From assembly GCA_036986155.1 (NCBI GenBank), contig BTRA01000115.1, positions 1-9,358 of the forward strand: 9,358 bases of DNA. The letters are read 5' to 3'. The stretch comes from JACZXQ01 sp036986155 (GTDB lineage: Bacteria > Gemmatimonadota > Gemmatimonadetes > Longimicrobiales > Gaopeijiaceae). A program made the translations under genes and the position numbers. Under the pieces are notes generated by a model. It searched no databases. It was given only the letters and a program-made list of their open reading frames with translations, and had not been told where the DNA came from. This document shows positions 5,480-9,358 of this stretch, in pieces (the stretch's first letter is position 1; each line of letters opens with the position of its first letter).

Positions 5480-7567
5480 CTAACGCTCCTCCACTCGGGC
5501 GCTTTCAATCACATCGCCCTCCAGCACCGCGTCTACCACGTCCATCCCCTCGACCACCTCGCCGAAAACCGTGTAGTTGTGGTCGAGGCGGACGTTGTCC
5601 ACCAGGTTGATGAAGATCTGAGCGTCTCCGGTGTCCCTGCCACGCGTCGACAGCCCGACAGTGCCCCGCCAATGCGACCGCACGCCCACCTCATCCCGCG
5701 TGTAAGGACCGGCCCCCGAGTATTCGTTGGCGCCAGGACTCCCCCCCTGAATGACGAAGTTGGGCTCCACTCGGTGGAAGTCGAGGCCATCGAAGTAGCC
5801 GGACCCGACGAGCCGGGCGAAGCGCGCGGCGTTCGTGGGGGCCACGGCCGGCAGGAGCCGAATCCTGACGATTCCCCCCCGGCGCATCTCGAGGACCACG
5901 TCGGATCGCGCCAGCCGGTCGAGCTCCGCCTTCTTGGGTAACTCCAGGCGCGGCAGAGGGATGGGCGCCGCGGTGCGTGCAGTCCCGGTCCATGCTGTCA
6001 GCAGACGGGCCACTTCCTCAGCCACACGAGCGTCGAAGTCGCTCAGGTAGGGCTCCAGCTCCGCTGCCTGATCGGCGCCGCCGAACTCACCGATCCGAGC
6101 CAGCAAGGCGAGCCGGGGGTCGCGTGACGTCTCCCTGCGCTCCGCCGAGACGCGATGGAAGGCGGCCAGCACCCGGTCCAACACGATCTCCGTGTCCTTT
6201 GCACCCTCCAAGAGCCGGGCCGCCGTGAGGACGAGCTGGGGATCGTCCTGGTCCAGTTGCGCTGTAACGACAGAGTCCGCGAGGTGTCCCTGGAGGTTGC
6301 CGAGCTCCCCGATCGCCGTGCTCCGTACGTTGGCGTTGTCGTCTTCAGCCAACCCCTGTAGCCGTGGGATGTCGGCGAGGAGTCCGGAGGAGCGGGCCGC
6401 ATATGCCCTGACATAAGGACTCGGGTGCGTAGCGAAGCGGTCCAGCAGTACGGCCGAGACACGGTGCGGAGCCACGCGCGCCAGGGCCACCAATGCATGG
6501 GCCGCCGCCTGCCACCCTCCCTCATCCGACGGGACCAGTCCTTCGGCGATGTCTTGGAGCGTGGCAGCCTGGACGGCCCCTTCGCGGCAGGACCGCCCGA
6601 GGTAGTCGATCGCGGCTTGCCTCACATCGGGATCCGGATCGGCCGTGAGCCCGATCACGGGCAGGCAGCTTTGGACGGCCGCACCTGATCGCCGGTAGGC
6701 CGCTATCGCCTCGGCCCTCACGCCGGCGTGAACATCTCCGAGCTCCCTTAGGATGCCGATCAACTCAGCGGAACTCCGCCCACCGCCGAGGCCGCGAACG
6801 GCCTGCCGCCGAACCTCTGCGTCCGGATCCGAGAGTGCGCCGCTCAGAATCTTCGAATCGGCCGCACCCGCTTGGGTCAGAGCGGAAACCGCCAGGCTAC
6901 GGACGCGAGCCGAGGGGCGGCCATCGGCCACCCCTGAGAGGGAGTCCCGTCGAGCGTAGAAGACCAGCTCCTCGAGGCGGTTCCGCGCCTCCGCGCCGAG
7001 CTCTTCTCGGGGGCCTAGCGTGCGCGCCACCGTCTCAAAGCCAAGGGCGACGCCCACCAAGGTGACCGTCGGGGCATCCTCTCCCGACGTGCCGTCCGCA
7101 CTCCAGGACAACTGAACGAGTTGGTCCTGCGCCCGACTCAGAGCTTCTCCCTGGAGGGTCAGCCGTCCAATCGTGCGGGCGAGCACACCCCGGACGACCG
7201 AGTCGGGCTCCTCGGAAACACGCGGGGTGAGCATGTCGGCCACTTCTTCGCCACCCACGCCCGACACGGCCTGGGCCAGCGCGTTGACGGCCTCCCGGCG
7301 GACATTCGGGTTGTCATCGAGGATGAGGGGTAGGATCTCACCCACCAGGTCGGGCCGTTCCAGCCTCCCGAGCGCGCGCACCGCGACCGCACGCGCGGAG
7401 GCATACTCCGACGCGAGCCCCTCCAAGAGCGGTGTCAGGCCATTCGGACCGACACCCCTCGAGTCCTCTGCCGCCAACATGGCGTCCATGATCAGCGGAT
7501 CCGGCCCACCCGGTGAGCAGCCGGCCACGAGGCCGGTAACGAGTCCCACGTACAAGAGGCTTCGCAT
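5480..7567 (-). CDS. HEAT-repeat lipoprotein with C-terminal cyclophilin-type peptidyl-prolyl isomerase domain
   Basis: This 695-aa protein starts MRSLLYVGLVTGLVAGC, a lipoprotein signal peptide with lipobox VAGC and lipidated Cys17. Residues from about 30 to 530 are HEAT-like helical repeats of roughly 30-40 residues, with recurring pieces such as DDNPNVRREAVNAL, DPDAEVRRQAVRGL and DPDPDVRQAAIDYL. These form a curved protein-binding solenoid. Residues 552-695 are a cyclophilin domain, with FHRVEPNFVIQGG carrying the catalytic Arg599, Phe604 and Gln607, and a later AQIFINL and VFGEVVEGMDVVDAV. The tryptophan of human cyclophilin A is replaced by arginine, as is common in bacterial forms. The expected role is prolyl isomerisation or chaperoning of envelope proteins held by the repeats, at the outer face of the inner membrane or on the outer membrane. 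The frame is open to an ATG at 7639, but the ATG at 7567 gives the signal peptide; its GGAG is only about 2 nt upstream, so the ribosome site is poor. Confidence 0.9.
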   Translation of the reverse strand: MRSLLYVGLVTGLVAGCSPGGPDPLIMDAMLAAEDSRGVGPNGLTPLLEGLASEYASARAVAVRALGRLERPDLVGEILPLILDDNPNVRREAVNALAQAVSGVGGEEVADMLTPRVSEEPDSVVRGVLARTIGRLTLQGEALSRAQDQLVQLSWSADGTSGEDAPTVTLVGVALGFETVARTLGPREELGAEARNRLEELVFYARRDSLSGVADGRPSARVRSLAVSALTQAGAADSKILSGALSDPDAEVRRQAVRGLGGGRSSAELIGILRELGDVHAGVRAEAIAAYRRSGAAVQSCLPVIGLTADPDPDVRQAAIDYLGRSCREGAVQAATLQDIAEGLVPSDEGGWQAAAHALVALARVAPHRVSAVLLDRFATHPSPYVRAYAARSSGLLADIPRLQGLAEDDNANVRSTAIGELGNLQGHLADSVVTAQLDQDDPQLVLTAARLLEGAKDTEIVLDRVLAAFHRVSAERRETSRDPRLALLARIGEFGGADQAAELEPYLSDFDARVAEEVARLLTAWTGTARTAAPIPLPRLELPKKAELDRLARSDVVLEMRRGGIVRIRLLPAVAPTNAARFARLVGSGYFDGLDFHRVEPNFVIQGGSPGANEYSGAGPYTRDEVGVRSHWRGTVGLSTRGRDTGDAQIFINLVDNVRLDHNYTVFGEVVEGMDVVDAVLEGDVIESARVEER

Positions 7568-7715
7568 GGCTCCAGTGTACGCCGTTCCGCCCCGCCCAGG
7601 CCATAGAGGCCATTGCGGCGCACCGTGCCAAGACCCCAAGCTCAGTCACGCCGCCGGACCGCCCAAAGTCCCACGGCCATTCTGACGACTCGCTAATCAA
7701 CCTGGAGACCGCCCG

Positions 7716-8756
7716 ATGAGGATCATGCCCGCGCTGCGCGTACTCATGTCCCCACTCGCACTTGCCATTCTACTCAACATCCCATCGCTCGTGGCGGGTC
7801 AGACGGTGCATCACCTCCCGGCAACTCCTACCACCGTGGCGTATGGGTACTACTGGTCGGAAGCGCCGCCCGTGCTCCGAATCGAGTCGGGGGATTTCGT
7901 CGAGGTCGAAACCATGATCACGTCCCGGCCCGATTTGTTGGAGCAGATCGGCGTGCCACCCGAGGAGGTACAGCAATCCCTTCGGGACATCATCGAGCAG
8001 GTCACTGACCGCGGGCCTGGAGGGCATATCCTCACCGGGCCGATTTATGTCGAGGGCGCCGAGCCGGGCGATGCAATCGAGGTGCGCCTCCTCACCATCG
8101 ACCTCCCGATCGCGTACGGCTACAACCGATGCGCCGGCTTCGCCGCCGAGTACTGTCCGGAGCAGCGCATACGCCTGTTCCGGTTGGATCGCGACCGCAT
8201 GGTCTCGAATTTCGCCCCAGGCATCGTAATCCCGCTGCGCCCGTTCTTTGGTAGCATTGGCGTCGCGCCCCCACCCGACGCCGGCCGATGGAGCAGCGTG
8301 CCGCCGTGGATCCACGCCGGGAACCTCGACAACAAGGAGCTGGTTGCCGGAACGTCGCTGTTCATCCCGGTGCACGTGCCGGGCGCCTTGCTCCAACTCG
8401 GCGACGGGCATGCCGCCCAGGGCGATGGCGAGGTCGACCAGACGGCCATCGAGACATCGCTGACCGGGATGATCCAGGTGGTGGTGCATAAGGGCATGAA
8501 GCTGGAGTGGCCCTTCGGTGAGACCCCAACGCATTACATCACCATGGGGAGTGACGAAGATCTCACGCGCGCCACAGAGATCGCGATCGAGCAGACGGTT
8601 AAGTTCTTGAGGGCCCACTTCAAGATGGACCCGGGGGAGGCCTACCGCCTCATCAGCGTCGCGGCGGACCTTCGCATCACCGAGCTGGTGGATCAAAAAA
8701 TGGGCGTCCACGTGATGATCCCCAAGGCGATCTTCATCGGACCCACCGGAGACTGA
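7716..8756 (+). CDS. Secreted acetamidase/formamidase family protein
   Basis: This 346-aa protein belongs to the FmdA/AmdA acetamidase/formamidase family, metal-dependent amidases unrelated to the amidase-signature enzymes. Family features are LTGPIYVEGAEPGDAIEVRL, then HAGNLDNKELVAGTSLFIPV and the hallmark LQLGDGHAAQGDGEVDQTAIE, and a C-terminal helix rich in acidic residues. Unlike the classical cytoplasmic formamidases it has an N-terminal signal peptide, with a hydrophobic core at about residues 9-26 and probable cleavage after VAG (residue 28), so it should act outside the cytoplasm. The start has GGAG (7704-7707) with 8 nt spacing. It is divergent from the HEAT-cyclophilin gene, 148 bp apart. 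Its real substrate is uncertain; exported members could act on amides or cyclic imides other than formamide. The family call is firm and the substrate is open. Confidence 0.9.
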   Translation: MRIMPALRVLMSPLALAILLNIPSLVAGQTVHHLPATPTTVAYGYYWSEAPPVLRIESGDFVEVETMITSRPDLLEQIGVPPEEVQQSLRDIIEQVTDRGPGGHILTGPIYVEGAEPGDAIEVRLLTIDLPIAYGYNRCAGFAAEYCPEQRIRLFRLDRDRMVSNFAPGIVIPLRPFFGSIGVAPPPDAGRWSSVPPWIHAGNLDNKELVAGTSLFIPVHVPGALLQLGDGHAAQGDGEVDQTAIETSLTGMIQVVVHKGMKLEWPFGETPTHYITMGSDEDLTRATEIAIEQTVKFLRAHFKMDPGEAYRLISVAADLRITELVDQKMGVHVMIPKAIFIGPTGD

Positions 8757-8815
8757 AGCCGCGGGACCCCAACCCCGTACGCGATTGTATCCAAGGGATG
8801 AGCCTACTGAAGAGG

Positions 8816-8820
8816 AAGGA
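8816..8820 (+). promoter_or_regulatory. Ribosome binding site deciding a GTG start at 8827
   Basis: AAGGA lies 6 nt before the GTG at 8827 in a purine-rich tract. No ATG in frame has comparable spacing, so it supports the GTG start of the truncated membrane protein. Confidence 0.55.
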
Positions 8821-8826
8821 AAACGC

Positions 8827-9358
8827 GTGACGGACGTAGCGGCACTAATGAACAGCGATTCCATGGAGGCGGTGCGCGTGCTCGACGCCCTCCGCGCCAG
8901 TGGCGGCTCCGCAACCCTGGGTGATATCGCCTCGGCAACCGGCCTGCCCATCGAGGCGGCGCGAGAAGCGCTGAACGACCTACTCGAGGCCCGCCGCGGT
9001 CACTTGGAGGTCGGTGAGTCGGGCGACGTGGTCTACCGCTTCGACAAGAAGCTGCTCCGCCGGGACCGCCAGCCCTTCTGGGATCGCATGAAGCAGGCTG
9101 GTTGGAAGGCGTTCACCCAAGGCTTCAAGGCTTGGATCGTGATCATGCTCGTCGGCTATTTCTTGGTATTCGTGGCCTTGGCCATCGCGGCGCTGTTGGC
9201 AGCCTCGCGAGGCGGAGGCGGTAGGAGCCGTCTCCCGCGGCGGCGCGGTGGCCGCATGCCCATCCCCTCGTTCTGGATCTGGTACTTCTTCTGGACACCG
9301 CGATGGCGTCTCGGGCGGCCGTACTACGGGCACCGCTGGGAAGTCTCCCGGGGCAAGG
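8827..9358 (+). CDS. Winged-helix-like membrane protein of unknown function, 3' truncated
   Basis: An open frame starts at the GTG at 8827, with AAGGA (8816-8820) 6 nt upstream, and runs off the right edge after 177 codons. Residues from about 10 to 70 read like a winged helix-turn-helix: VRVLDALRASGGSATLGDIASATGLPIEAAREALNDL resembles the helix-turn-helix, followed by a wing-like GHLEVGESGDVVYRF. Next come a basic, aromatic linker, a single hydrophobic segment at about 101-119 (WIVIMLVGYFLVFVALAIAA), an arginine- and glycine-rich stretch and then FWIWYFFWTPRW. A DNA-binding-like domain next to a membrane segment suggests a membrane-tethered regulator, or a wHTH fold reused for protein contact; I cannot name the family. 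It follows the acetamidase-family gene by 70 bp on the same strand and could share its transcript. A later ATG at codon 8 is a weaker start because the ribosome site fits the GTG. Confidence 0.72.
   Translation, partial: MTDVAALMNSDSMEAVRVLDALRASGGSATLGDIASATGLPIEAAREALNDLLEARRGHLEVGESGDVVYRFDKKLLRRDRQPFWDRMKQAGWKAFTQGFKAWIVIMLVGYFLVFVALAIAALLAASRGGGGRSRLPRRRGGRMPIPSFWIWYFFWTPRWRLGRPYYGHRWEVSRGK

Noticed and set aside
5475..5489. Possible bidirectional terminator hairpin GGAGC-CTAAC-GCTCC between the convergent stops
   Set aside because: The stem is only 5 bp and no T-tract follows on either strand, so I do not call it a terminator.
7601..7613. Small inverted repeat of GGCC units around an ATAGA in the divergent region upstream of the acetamidase-family gene
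   Set aside because: Four-base GGCC arms are common by chance in GC-rich DNA, and nothing else supports an operator.
7568..7639. N-terminal extension of the HEAT-cyclophilin protein to the ATG at 7639
   Set aside because: It would place 24 residues before a textbook lipoprotein signal peptide beginning at 7567.
7770..8951. A 393-codon open frame on the minus strand
   Set aside because: It is antisense to the well-supported acetamidase/formamidase family gene. Long open shadow frames are expected at this GC content, and its sequence is compositionally biased with no family motif.

Overview
The window is about 9.4 kb of GC-rich, gene-dense bacterial DNA. It looks like an ordinary chromosomal segment rather than a mobile island: I see no integrase, transposase, phage gene, CRISPR array, tRNA or rRNA. 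The mix of an ADOP/MacB-type permease, a Tat-exported amidase, a lipoprotein with HEAT repeats and a cyclophilin domain, and a PLP aminotransferase resembles Gemmatimonadota or Acidobacteriota genomes. That assignment is an impression from gene content, not a measurement.

Layout. (1) 1-720, minus: the N-terminal 240 codons of an ADOP-family FtsX/MacB-like permease, running off the left edge. (2) 721-1016: a 296-bp divergent intergenic region with an imperfect 25-bp dyad at 803-827. (3) 1017-1809, plus: an ArsM/UbiE-like SAM-dependent methyltransferase. Its frame is broken at first sight by a one-base insertion near 1104 and by an in-frame TGA at 1627-1629. (4) 1806-2372, plus: an unrecognised membrane-anchored 188-aa protein whose ATG overlaps the methyltransferase stop (ATGA). 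(5) 2369-3715, minus: a class I/II aminotransferase, convergent with the previous gene and sharing a CTAG that carries both stop codons. (6) 3796-5469, plus: a Tat-exported amidase-signature hydrolase. (7) 5480-7567, minus: a lipoprotein made of HEAT-like repeats followed by a cyclophilin-type peptidyl-prolyl isomerase domain. (8) 7716-8756, plus: a secreted acetamidase/formamidase-family protein. (9) 8827 to the right edge, plus: an unrecognised protein with a winged-helix-like N-terminus and one membrane segment, truncated by the window.

The most interesting signal is in region 3. The TGA at 1627-1629 is best read as selenocysteine. The protein stays homologous in frame on both sides of it. 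The codon falls at the position of the conserved arsenic-binding cysteine (Cys224) of ArsM enzymes, with the same 50-residue spacing from the SN[C/G]VINL motif. A hairpin with bacterial SECIS geometry starts 10 nt after it. The extended frame ends exactly where the next gene begins, in a coupled ATGA overlap. The other two ArsM thiol positions are not cysteine here (Gly154, and no Cys in the FAGVGNP segment), so this would be a methyltransferase-like enzyme with one active-site selenol rather than a three-thiol arsenite methyltransferase. Its substrate and its link to the coupled membrane protein are unknown.

The rest shows an envelope/periplasm theme. Two hydrolases of unrelated amidase families are exported, and the foldase-like lipoprotein lies between them, but the genes alternate in strand and do not form an operon. 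Only the methyltransferase and the small membrane protein clearly form a co-transcribed pair.
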